6,091 nucleotides of DNA. It comes from Flavobacteriales bacterium. Its GTDB lineage: Bacteria; Bacteroidota; Bacteroidia; Flavobacteriales_E; Vicingaceae. The stretch spans positions 1 through 6,091 of the forward strand of contig DNDT01000098.1 in assembly GCA_003487525.1 (NCBI GenBank), given 5' to 3'. Of the stretch, positions 1-6,091 are shown in pieces (position 1 is the stretch's first letter; each line of letters opens with the position of its first letter). The position numbers and the translations under genes are program-made. The notes under the pieces were generated by a model that was given only the letters and a program-made list of their open reading frames with translations, made no database searches and was not told the DNA's origin.

Positions 1-1
1 T

Positions 2-340
2 GTATGCCTGACTGCCACTAATGTCAATGGAAGCAGTGCACCCTATTGCGAGGATATTAACATTTACGGAATCGGATTGGCGGAATATATATTGAAAGAA
101 CTGCAGATTCATCCCAATCCGATTACTGACGAAGCAGTAATTACACTGCCTTCGACGTATAATTCGGAAGAGCTGAGCCTGATAACCATGAACATGCTTG
201 GTGCTGAAGTCGAAATGGATTACCATATTGAAAAGACCCAAATATCCTTGTCCAGAGAGGGATTAACAAATGGCACGTATATCGTTCAAATTATGGAACG
301 CGGCCGTCCGGTCGCATTCGCAAAGGTTGTAGTAGAATAG
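2..340 (+). CDS. Secreted protein, C-terminal fragment with T9SS type A sorting domain
   Basis: The frame is open from the left window edge to a TAG stop, so 112 C-terminal residues are visible and the start lies outside the window; the in-frame TTG at 77 is internal, not a start. Residues 1-22 (VCLTATNVNGSS, then a Cys and DINIYG) look like the last strands of a PKD or Ig-like beta-sandwich. Residues 32-112 match the Por_Secre_tail pattern: an ELQIHPNP opening (residues 33-40), a middle LGAEV strand, a GLTNGTYIVQI strand (87-97) and a Lys-Val-Val-Val end. In this family the tail directs Sec-exported proteins through the type IX secretion system and is normally cleaved on the outside. What the missing N-terminal part does (enzyme, adhesin or other) cannot be told. 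The gene is convergent with the SiaC gene, 26 bp away. Confidence 0.88.
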   Translation, partial: VCLTATNVNGSSAPYCEDINIYGIGLAEYILKELQIHPNPITDEAVITLPSTYNSEELSLITMNMLGAEVEMDYHIEKTQISLSREGLTNGTYIVQIMERGRPVAFAKVVVE

Positions 341-366
341 GGAGTAAAGCTAAAAACGGTTTTCTG

Positions 367-750
367 TCAGTCCTTTACCTCAATGTAGGTAAAGGGTACT
401 TTTAACATTGAAGCAAAATCTTCACCTGCTTCAAACATGCTGCCGTCATGCTCATTATGATACCATTCAACAAGAACGTCCGACTTTCCGGATTGCTGAA
501 TTCGTTCCATTATTCGAAGTGCCCTCATTAAATGCTTCGACGAACTGGAATTGAAATATTCCATTTCCATCTTAAAGGTAGTCTTAACCGCAGGTTTTAA
601 TGTGTAGGATTCCAACCAATTAATCAGATTATCGTAAAATTTACCAGGATTTTCTAAACTGGAATTTCCACCAATCCTCAGCAATCCGCTATATAATTCG
701 AAATCTACCGAAGGACTTTTCTTTTCTGCTGCAATGTGTAAGTTTTCCAT
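367..750 (-). CDS. siaC: SiaC-family regulatory phosphoprotein (DUF1987)
   Basis: This is a complete 127-residue protein starting at ATG (748-750) and ending in TGA, a normal length for the SiaC/DUF1987 family. Family landmarks are all present: an SGLLRIGG strand (21-28), ENPGKFYDNLINWLESY (33-49), MEYFNSSSSKHL (63-74), EWYHNEHDGSMFEAGEDF (95-112) and the closing PFTYIEV. In Pseudomonas aeruginosa, SiaC is phosphorylated by the kinase SiaB and dephosphorylated by the PP2C-type phosphatase SiaA. Unphosphorylated SiaC activates a diguanylate cyclase and promotes aggregation. The known phospho-acceptor is a Thr in the YFNTSSSK motif; here that place is Ser68, which could still be phosphorylated. 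The protein is cytoplasmic. No SiaB-like or SpoIIE/PP2C gene is visible nearby, and no gene lies directly upstream on this strand, so it appears monocistronic here. The gene symbol rests on family resemblance only; the downstream target in this organism is unknown. Confidence 0.88.
   Translation of the reverse strand: MENLHIAAEKKSPSVDFELYSGLLRIGGNSSLENPGKFYDNLINWLESYTLKPAVKTTFKMEMEYFNSSSSKHLMRALRIMERIQQSGKSDVLVEWYHNEHDGSMFEAGEDFASMLKVPFTYIEVKD
372..403 (+). terminator. Hairpin, possible terminator of the upstream secreted-protein gene
   Basis: A perfect 9-bp inverted repeat, CCTTTACCT (372-380) and AGGTAAAGG (387-395), encloses a 6-nt loop and is followed on the plus strand by GGTACTTTT. It begins 31 nt after the TAG of the upstream gene, so it could end that transcript. 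The T-run is short (four) and offset, so intrinsic termination is an inference. The hairpin lies within the last nine codons of the oppositely oriented SiaC gene. Read on the minus strand it has no U-tract directly behind it. Confidence 0.45.
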
Positions 751-775
751 GATTATATGTGAACTGAATCTGAGT

Positions 776-807
776 TAAAAATAGACTTATCTTCTTAAAA
801 CGTCAAA
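776..807 (-). promoter_or_regulatory. Candidate Bacteroidota-type promoter for siaC
   Basis: On the minus strand, TTTG (807-804) is followed after 20 nt by TATTTTTA (783-776). This resembles the Bacteroidota primary sigma factor pattern of TTTG, a spacer of about 19-21 nt, then TAnnTTTG, with the last base not matching. The -7 element lies 25 nt before the SiaC ATG. The region is A/T-rich, so chance matches are likely and confidence is low. Confidence 0.3.
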
Positions 808-895
808 TAATCGGGAGTTTTATATGTCTCATCGAAATATTTTTTGAGAATAAACCGTAGAAAATTTTAGTTTCGGCATCAATTGATCTAAATTG

Positions 896-926
896 TTGGA
901 ATTCTGTTTGGTCATGAGTAATTTGG
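896..926 (+). promoter_or_regulatory. Weak candidate promoter for the giant surface-protein gene
   Basis: TTG (896-898), a 20-nt spacer and TAATTTGG (919-926) approximate the Bacteroidota TTTG/TAnnTTTG promoter with one mismatch in the -7 element. It would give a leader of about 70 nt before the ATG at 1005. Another near match is TTTG (843-846), 21 nt, TAGTTTCG (868-875). I cannot choose between them from sequence alone. The remainder of the 254-bp divergent intergenic region (751-1004) shows nothing else I can name. Confidence 0.2.
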
Positions 927-1004
927 CTAGAATTTATCTGGTTTAAAAGGGCATTGGTCGAATATTTCAAACTGTTATTACTTGTTACCGTATATAAACA
1001 TATT

Positions 1005-1076
1005 ATGAACCCAGGCAGGTATTTTCTTTTTCTCTTATTCATTGGATTTTTAAGCATTTCTGATGTTGCAGCTCAG
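1005..1076 (+). other. Sec signal peptide of the giant surface protein
   Basis: Residues 1-24 have a short polar start with Arg5, a hydrophobic core at 6-18 and a VAAQ end, a common cleavage context in Bacteroidota. The first Cys is residue 28 and there is no lipobox, so a lipoprotein is not indicated. The exact cleavage point (after Ala23 or Gln24) is inferred. Confidence 0.85.
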
Positions 1077-4000
1077 TCTACGGTTTGTGATTCGGTCACT
1101 CCTAAATTCATCGTCGACCTCTCTCAGGACCCGAATGGAACTTACATCAGTCCCTTGGTGGTAAGAAACGGATTCTGCTGTGGCTCGACGGGAAACGTAA
1201 AGTGTATCGAATTCAGTGTAACCCTTCATCCGGATGCTGAGGGCGTTATCTTCGATATTTATTCGGGAGCCGTTCCCGGAGGTGCCCTCTTCTATCAAAT
1301 TAACTGCAATCCTCCTTCGCCGGTAGGAGCTCCAATTTGTTTGAGCGGGCAGGGCCCTCATTTGATTACGTTTTGTAAACCGGGAAACAATATCAATGAA
1401 TACCGAATCATTTCGGTTGCCGAACCTATTATCCCGGATAGCACTTATGTGAATGACGGTTGCAGCAAAGAAATTGGAACCATCGGATTTGAAGAGACTT
1501 CGATCCAATGGAATACGGTTTTTCCGGGGCTGCCCGGCGCATTTAATCACTATTTGAATTGTACCGCAGGATGCGATACCGTTATCGTGACGCCTCAGGT
1601 AGGTTATCCGCCATATATGGATATAGAGGTATGCGGCTATCCTTTCGGAGGATGTGACACCATTTATACCTGTGACACGGTGCGTGTAAAGTTCTTTTCG
1701 ACGCTTGCCGTGGATATTTTACCCGAATTTCCGACTGTTTGTTTTGGTGATTCGGGCACTTTCATTTATGCCAGTCCTTCCGGGGGAAGTCCACCTTATA
1801 CCTATAACTGGAGTACATTGGAAAACACGGATAGCATTTTTGTAAACACGGGAACCTATTGGGTAGAGTTGTGGGACACGTCCGGATGTCCCCCTACTTA
1901 CGATACCGTAACTGTCACGTCCTATTCGCTTCCGATTGAAGCAATTGCCGGTAACGATACATTCATGTGCGTTGAGAATAAACAGGTTGTGCTGAATGGT
2001 AAAGTAATTTCCGCCTCGGGAGGAACCTGGGTCGGCAAGGGAACGTTCGCACCGTCCAATGATTCGCTAAGTACCTTATACACACCCACGGCTTTGGAGG
2101 TTGCCAGTGGATTTGCCAATTTAAGACTGATCACCACAGGCAACGGATCTTGTCCGGCAGATACGGATGTTATTCAGGTTAGCTTGTTCAAATTCGTCGC
2201 AGATCTTTCACTTGGAGCAATACCGGTAAGTTGCAAGGGAAACGCAGACGGTATGGCCATTGCCCTGGCAACCGGTACACGTGCTCCCTTTACCTATACC
2301 TGGGATGCACAGACCGGAAATCAGGTCAATGACAGTGCGTTGAATCTGACGGCAGGAACATACGGATTGATTGTAAGCGATTCTGCAGGTTGTATTGTTG
2401 ATACGACCGTTGTTGTGGTAGAAGCCGATTCGGTATTGACGCTGAGTATAACCACCACTCCCGTGACTTGTTTTGACAGTGCGGATGGAACAGCCACCTT
2501 GACAATCAATGGCGGTGCAACTCCCTATCTGATCAACTGGGATTTGAGAATCACAAGTATTAGTGGAACAACGGCCCTGAACCTGTTTCCCGATACATTT
2601 TCGTTGAGTATAACTGACAGCTATGGCTGTGAAATTGACACTTTCTTTATTGTGGATGGTCCGACAGCCCCATTGAGTCTCGTCATGTCCAAGGTCGATA
2701 TCGGTTGCAAGGATGGGACAGATGGTTCAGCCACCGCAAGTGTTTCAGGAGGAACTCAACCATATACCTACCTGTGGGATGATTCAACCGGATTTCAGAC
2801 CACACCGACGGCGGTAAATTTAAAAATTGGCAATTATTCGGTAATCGTTACAGACACGATGGGATGTATCATAAGTGATTCTATCTCACTTATTGAACCT
2901 GTCAGCGCCATTCAATTTACAGACACCTTTACAGCGCCAAGTTGTTATGGTTTTAACGATGGAACGGCCACTGTCTTTCCCACCGGTGGAACACCTCCTT
3001 ATACGTATTTATGGGATTCAACTGCGCTTAATCAAACAACTCAGACGGCCACGGGTCTGAGCGCCGGAACATATACCGTAATAATTTACGATCAAAATTC
3101 TTGCCTGTTTGCATCACCAATCGTTGTAATTGACCCGATGCCATTGTTTGCGACAGCGGTCGAAATTGTGAATGTTTCGTGCAAGGGCGGGGCAAATGGC
3201 AGCGCAAAAGTGACGCCGACCGGAGGAACACCACCTTATACGTTTCAATGGGATTCAGCTTCGGGTGGTCAGACAGATTCCATCGCAATTAATTTGCCTG
3301 CCGGTGTATATTCCATCCTGGTACACGATCAGTTTGGATGTAGTTATATTCCCGGAATTGAAATTCTTGAACCGGATGATTCACTTATAGTCAATACGGG
3401 AAATGTTTCAGTCAGTTGCAAGGGAGGCAGTGATGGAAAGGCTATCGCCATACCGTTTGGAGGTACTCCGCCTTATCTTATTCAATGGAATGCGGCTGCG
3501 AATAACCAGACAACCGATACGGCGATTGGACTTTCGGCAGGTGTATATCTGGTAAATGTTACTGATTCCAACGGTTGCATTGCAGATTCGCTTGTCCAGG
3601 TAATAGAACCTAATACATTGTTGATATCTCAGCTTTTCTCACAAAGCCCCTTGTGTTTTGGTGATTCGAATGGACTCGCAGCGGTTACTCAATCAGGTGG
3701 TGTCAGCCCATATACGGTAGTTTGGGATGCTCAGACAGGAAATCAAACGGGGGATACGGCAAGGAATATTGGCTCTGGAATATACCAGGTGGTCATTACG
3801 GACGACAATAATTGCGTCATTGATACTCAGGTTACGGTTACCGATCCCTTGGCCCTGGTGTTATCGGGAGATCAGCGGGATGTCTTTTGTTATGGTGAGA
3901 TGACGGCCTGGGCATTTGTTTCTCCGGCGGGAGGTACTTCGCCATATTTTTTTCAATGGGATAGTGCTTCCGGATTTCAAACCGGGGACAGTGCCCTGAA

Positions 4001-5849
4001 TCTTCCTGCCGGAATCCACAAGGTTACTGTCACAGACGATCATGGATGTTCCCGGGATTCAAGTTTTGTAATTGCCCAGCCTGCGGGACCTATTTTCCTT
4101 AATCCCGGAGCGGAAGATGTGGATTGCTTCGGTGATTCGAACGGACTGGCCTATGTGCAGGTTACCGGTGGCACAAGCCCATATTCATATCAATGGGGAG
4201 CCAACGCAAATTCGCAAACGACCGATACAGCATTTAATTTGAAGGCCGGGGTGTATATGATTACAGTCACCGATTCTCTTGGATGCAGTGATAATTTTCC
4301 CGTTACCGTTTCCGAACCTGCAGCTCCGCTTCAAATGGTACTGGTCGGTAAACACGTGACCTGTTTTGAAGGAACAAACGGCAAGGCATGGCTCAATTAC
4401 AAAAATGGAGGTACTCTTCCTTACAGCTACAGTTGGAATACCACAGTGGGTCATCAAACCGGTGACACGGCCATCAATTTAAAAGCAGGTAAAATTTATC
4501 TAAAACTGACCGATGCGAATGGATGTAATATTGAAGATTCAATAAATCTGGCCCAGCCGACAGAGGTTATCCTTACCCTGAGTAATTCCGATACCATTTG
4601 CATAGGCGGATCACACGATATTTTCGGAAATGCTTCAGGGGGAAATGGCGGACCGTACTCATTTAAATTGCTTCCTACTTTTACCTTAATTACATTCCCA
4701 TACACCGTTACGCCTGTGGCAACAAAAACATTTGGGCTCAGGGCCTTTGATGTTTTGGGTTGTACAAGTGAAACAGAGGTTATTACGGTCTATGTCAGAG
4801 ACCTTTTAAAGGACTCGATCGACGTTACCAAAAGCGGAAATGTATGTCTGGGAGATACCGTGTTCATTCAGGGACACCATTCGGGAATTTATCCGGGCTA
4901 CGATTACCTTTGGAACTCGGGACAGCTTTCCCTGCAGTTTAATGACAGGCCGAGCAAATCAAGGTATTATACCCTGAAAATTTCAGATGATTGCGCGCTA
5001 TCAATTAAAGATAGTGTTTATGTGGAGGTTTACCCCTTGCCCCAATTGGCCCTGGATGATGAAATTGCCGCGGGATGTATTCCGTTAACTGTGGGTTTCG
5101 GAAATCAGGTTCAGGATCCGTCAATAACATCTTATCTCTGGGAATTGGGGGACAGCATTACATCCATTGATCCAAATCCGGTGCATACCTATCAGGTTCC
5201 GGGAAGATATACCATAAGACTTCGGGTAACGAACGGTTTCGGATGTCATGCCCAAAATGACACATCAAATTATGTTGAAGCTTATTCATTGCCAAAGGCA
5301 TCATTTATTTCCAATCCTCCGATAGTCGATGAGCGTTCTCCGGTGATTCAGTTTATTTCGACATCGACACCTAATATTGAAGCCCTTAAACACTCGTGGA
5401 AATTTGAAGATGGAAAAGAGTCATCCAAGCAGAATCCGGTTCACTTTTTTGCCGATTCCGGATCTTATTTCGTACAGCTTTTGGTGGTGGATGAAAATGG
5501 TTGTGCCGACAGTTCCATAACCGCGGTTATTATTGAACCCTATTTTAATCTGAATATCCCAAATGCTTTTACACCATACACAGGCGGAGGAAATGGTGGC
5601 CGATATGATCCGAATGCCACAAATAATTTTATTTTTTATCCGCATACCGAAGGGGTGAGTGAGTATGAAATGCAGATATTCAATCGTTGGGGAGAACTTA
5701 TATTCGAATCAAAAGACCATTCAATTGGCTGGGATGGCTATTACCGAGGTAAGATGGCTTCACAGGAAGTATATGTCTGGAAAATAAAAATCAAGTGGGA
5801 AAACGGTCAGGATTATGAGGGTGTTGGTGACGTTACCCTGTTCAGATAA
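1005..5849 (+). CDS. Giant SprB-repeat surface protein with T9SS type B (gliding motility-associated) C-terminal domain
   Basis: The product is 1614 residues. ATG at 1005 is preferred over the in-frame TTG at 954 because it gives a textbook signal peptide: short n-region with Arg5, hydrophobic YFLFLLFIGFL, and likely cleavage after VAAQ (residue 24). Module order is: Cys-rich N-terminal module (25-230); Ig/SprB-like module (236-305); an AGNDTF...NGSC Ig-like module (306-395); ten SprB repeats (396-1185); Ig-like modules (1186-1265, 1266-1343); two PKD-like modules (1344-1427, 1428-1512); CHU_C/type B sorting domain (1513-1614) with NAFTP, QIFNRWGELIFES, GWDGYYRGK, VYVWK and GDVTL. In this family, export is by Sec then T9SS, and such proteins serve as surface adhesins, some in gliding, as SprB does in Flavobacterium johnsoniae. 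Adhesion or motility is inferred; no enzyme motif is visible. It is not called sprB because it is far shorter than SprB and its context differs. Translation ends in tandem stops, TAA TAA. Confidence 0.93.
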   Translation: MNPGRYFLFLLFIGFLSISDVAAQSTVCDSVTPKFIVDLSQDPNGTYISPLVVRNGFCCGSTGNVKCIEFSVTLHPDAEGVIFDIYSGAVPGGALFYQINCNPPSPVGAPICLSGQGPHLITFCKPGNNINEYRIISVAEPIIPDSTYVNDGCSKEIGTIGFEETSIQWNTVFPGLPGAFNHYLNCTAGCDTVIVTPQVGYPPYMDIEVCGYPFGGCDTIYTCDTVRVKFFSTLAVDILPEFPTVCFGDSGTFIYASPSGGSPPYTYNWSTLENTDSIFVNTGTYWVELWDTSGCPPTYDTVTVTSYSLPIEAIAGNDTFMCVENKQVVLNGKVISASGGTWVGKGTFAPSNDSLSTLYTPTALEVASGFANLRLITTGNGSCPADTDVIQVSLFKFVADLSLGAIPVSCKGNADGMAIALATGTRAPFTYTWDAQTGNQVNDSALNLTAGTYGLIVSDSAGCIVDTTVVVVEADSVLTLSITTTPVTCFDSADGTATLTINGGATPYLINWDLRITSISGTTALNLFPDTFSLSITDSYGCEIDTFFIVDGPTAPLSLVMSKVDIGCKDGTDGSATASVSGGTQPYTYLWDDSTGFQTTPTAVNLKIGNYSVIVTDTMGCIISDSISLIEPVSAIQFTDTFTAPSCYGFNDGTATVFPTGGTPPYTYLWDSTALNQTTQTATGLSAGTYTVIIYDQNSCLFASPIVVIDPMPLFATAVEIVNVSCKGGANGSAKVTPTGGTPPYTFQWDSASGGQTDSIAINLPAGVYSILVHDQFGCSYIPGIEILEPDDSLIVNTGNVSVSCKGGSDGKAIAIPFGGTPPYLIQWNAAANNQTTDTAIGLSAGVYLVNVTDSNGCIADSLVQVIEPNTLLISQLFSQSPLCFGDSNGLAAVTQSGGVSPYTVVWDAQTGNQTGDTARNIGSGIYQVVITDDNNCVIDTQVTVTDPLALVLSGDQRDVFCYGEMTAWAFVSPAGGTSPYFFQWDSASGFQTGDSALNLPAGIHKVTVTDDHGCSRDSSFVIAQPAGPIFLNPGAEDVDCFGDSNGLAYVQVTGGTSPYSYQWGANANSQTTDTAFNLKAGVYMITVTDSLGCSDNFPVTVSEPAAPLQMVLVGKHVTCFEGTNGKAWLNYKNGGTLPYSYSWNTTVGHQTGDTAINLKAGKIYLKLTDANGCNIEDSINLAQPTEVILTLSNSDTICIGGSHDIFGNASGGNGGPYSFKLLPTFTLITFPYTVTPVATKTFGLRAFDVLGCTSETEVITVYVRDLLKDSIDVTKSGNVCLGDTVFIQGHHSGIYPGYDYLWNSGQLSLQFNDRPSKSRYYTLKISDDCALSIKDSVYVEVYPLPQLALDDEIAAGCIPLTVGFGNQVQDPSITSYLWELGDSITSIDPNPVHTYQVPGRYTIRLRVTNGFGCHAQNDTSNYVEAYSLPKASFISNPPIVDERSPVIQFISTSTPNIEALKHSWKFEDGKESSKQNPVHFFADSGSYFVQLLVVDENGCADSSITAVIIEPYFNLNIPNAFTPYTGGGNGGRYDPNATNNFIFYPHTEGVSEYEMQIFNRWGELIFESKDHSIGWDGYYRGKMASQEVYVWKIKIKWENGQDYEGVGDVTLFR
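1077..1694 (+). other. Cys-rich N-terminal module of the giant surface protein
   Basis: Residues 25-230 carry 13 cysteines (28, 58, 59, 67, 101, 112, 124, 153, 186, 190, 210, 217, 223), far denser than the rest of the protein. Segments such as NGFCCGSTGN, YSGAVPGGALFYQINC, GPHLITFCKPGNN and LNCTAGCDT resemble an N-terminal module I recall at the front of other large Bacteroidota gliding-associated proteins. I know of no assigned function. Disulfide bonding in the periplasm or outside the cell is a reasonable inference; the odd number leaves at least one Cys free or linked to another partner. Confidence 0.6.
2190..4559 (+). repeat. Ten tandem SprB repeats (237-bp, 79-residue period) within the giant gene
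   Basis: Repeats begin at nucleotides 2190, 2427, 2664, 2901, 3138, 3375, 3612, 3849, 4083 and 4320, the last ending at 4559. Repeats 1-7 and 9 are exactly 79 residues, repeat 8 is 78 and repeat 10 is 80. The shared plan is a Cys followed by x-G-x-x-D/N-G, GGTxPYxxxW, a Q-T-x-D-x-A-x-N-L segment, AGxYxVxVTD, then GC and a closing E/D/Q-P. The two cysteines of each repeat are 53 residues apart in repeats 1-9 and 54 in repeat 10. This matches the SprB repeat family, which forms beta-sandwich stalks in Bacteroidota surface adhesins. Confidence 0.92.
5034..5540 (+). other. Two PKD-like modules of the giant surface protein
   Basis: Residues 1344-1427 contain SYLWELGDS, NPVHTYQVPGRYTIRLRVTN and a GC; residues 1428-1512 contain HSWKFEDGK, NPVHFFADSGSYFVQLLVVD and NGCADS. 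These follow the PKD plan of W-x-F-x-D/G-D, then P-x-H-x-Y/F, then G-x-Y-x-V-x-L-x-V-x-D/N. In both, the usual WDFGDG motif is altered (WELGDS, WKFEDG). PKD folds in such proteins act as spacers or interaction modules in front of the sorting domain. Confidence 0.8.
5541..5846 (+). other. T9SS type B sorting domain (CHU_C, gliding motility-associated C-terminal domain)
   Basis: Residues 1513-1614 are Cys-free and show the family hallmarks in order: NIPNAFTP, NNFIFYP, YEMQIFNRWGELIFES, IGWDGYYRGK, QEVYVWKIKIKW and GVGDVTLFR at the extreme C-terminus. The domain marks cargo for type IX secretion. Type B cargo such as SprB is reported to need a PorP/SprF-like outer-membrane partner; none is seen in this window. 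Confidence 0.93.
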
Positions 5850-5872
5850 TAAGGCTCAGAAATAAGTTTTAC

Positions 5873-5885
5873 ATTGCTTCGCAAT
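5873..5885 (+). promoter_or_regulatory. Small hairpin touching the dehydrogenase start codon
   Basis: ATTGC (5873-5877), loop TTC and GCAAT (5881-5885) form a perfect 5-bp stem ending exactly at the base before the ATG at 5886. There is no T-tract, so it does not look like a terminator of the giant gene. It could affect initiation, or be chance or a short dispersed repeat. Confidence 0.25.
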
Positions 5886-6091
5886 ATGGAAGTACGAAAG
5901 AAGGTCGTGGTGCTGGGTTGTGGTCGTATCGGAACGACAATTGCCCGGGACCTTCACCCTGAGTTTGACGTACTGGTGACAGATATCAATCCCGAGCCAC
6001 TGGCCAATGCCACTAAGAAATACGGAATTCATGCTGAGGTTTGTGATGTCAGTGACGATCATGCGCTATCACTTTTATTGTCGGGGTTTGA
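5886..6091 (+). CDS. Saccharopine/lysine dehydrogenase-like NAD(P)-binding protein, N-terminal fragment
   Basis: ATG at 5886 opens a frame that runs off the right edge: 68 full codons plus two bases. The visible part begins MEVRKKVVVLGCGRIG, then TTIARDL, a second strand FDVLVTDINP, and KYGIHAEVCDVSD. This is a Rossmann fold with the GxGxxG nucleotide-binding loop (residues 11-16), followed by the Asp (33) that ends strand two. The pattern fits the saccharopine dehydrogenase NADP-binding family, whose Bacteroidota members are often annotated as lysine 6-dehydrogenase or saccharopine dehydrogenase; the acidic Asp would suit NAD better than NADP. The catalytic domain is outside the window, so the substrate is uncertain. 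The gene lies 36 bp after the giant gene on the same strand with no clear terminator between, so co-transcription is possible. In-frame stops at 5847-5852 rule out a longer upstream start, except a TTG at 5874. Confidence 0.8.
   Translation, partial: MEVRKKVVVLGCGRIGTTIARDLHPEFDVLVTDINPEPLANATKKYGIHAEVCDVSDDHALSLLLSGF

Noticed and set aside
77..340. A free-standing 87-residue gene starting at TTG 77
   Set aside because: The frame stays open to the window edge and the upstream 25 residues read as the end of a PKD-like domain, so this is the tail of a larger gene.
954..1004. TTG start adding 17 residues to the giant protein
   Set aside because: It places a second hydrophobic stretch before an already complete signal peptide; the ATG at 1005 gives the normal n-, h- and c-regions.
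803..1057. An 84-codon minus-strand open frame covering the intergenic region
   Set aside because: Its start is antisense to the signal peptide of the giant protein, its translation resembles no family, and it would occupy the likely promoter region.
1050..1550. A 166-codon minus-strand open frame inside the giant gene
   Set aside because: It lies fully antisense to the Cys-rich N-terminal module, has no recognisable domain, and is explained by the codon bias of the real gene.
2190..4559. Recent tandem expansion or a CRISPR-like/satellite array
   Set aside because: The 237-bp period is a protein-level repeat; nucleotide copies are strongly diverged at silent sites and the frame is continuous, so neither a recent expansion nor a non-coding array fits.
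5856..6062. A 68-codon minus-strand open frame at the right end
   Set aside because: It is antisense to the clearly recognisable Rossmann-fold start of the dehydrogenase.

Overview
The window comes from a member of the phylum Bacteroidota. Two neighbouring secreted proteins end in the two different C-terminal sorting domains of the type IX secretion system (T9SS). The giant surface protein is built from SprB repeats. Start codons lack clear Shine-Dalgarno sequences and sit behind A/T-rich leaders, which is usual in this phylum. The order or family cannot be fixed from this window. Both edge genes are cut by the window.

Layout: (1) positions 2-340, plus strand: the C-terminal end of a secreted protein, with the tail of a PKD-like fold followed by a T9SS type A sorting domain. 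(2) 367-750, minus strand: a complete SiaC-family (formerly DUF1987) regulatory phosphoprotein, convergent with gene 1, with a strong hairpin inside its 3' end. (3) 751-1004: an A/T-rich divergent intergenic region with only weak promoter candidates. (4) 1005-5849, plus strand: a 1614-residue cell-surface protein. It has a signal peptide, a Cys-rich N-terminal module, two Ig/PKD-like modules, ten tandem SprB repeats of almost exactly 79 residues, four more Ig/PKD-like modules and a T9SS type B (gliding motility-associated, CHU_C) sorting domain. (5) 5886 to the window end, plus strand: the first 68 codons of a saccharopine/lysine dehydrogenase-like NAD(P)-binding protein, 36 bp after the giant gene.

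The giant protein and the upstream fragment are both expected to cross the inner membrane by Sec and the outer membrane by T9SS, then be attached to or released from the surface, with adhesion or gliding as the likely role of the giant. SiaC and the dehydrogenase look functionally unrelated, so apart from the shared secretion route I see no pathway linking these genes. I found no RNA genes, mobile elements, CRISPR arrays or clear horizontal-transfer marks. The window looks like ordinary Bacteroidota chromosome. The points most worth a second look are the unusually regular SprB array, its silent-site divergence, and the SiaC gene standing without its usual kinase and phosphatase partners in view.
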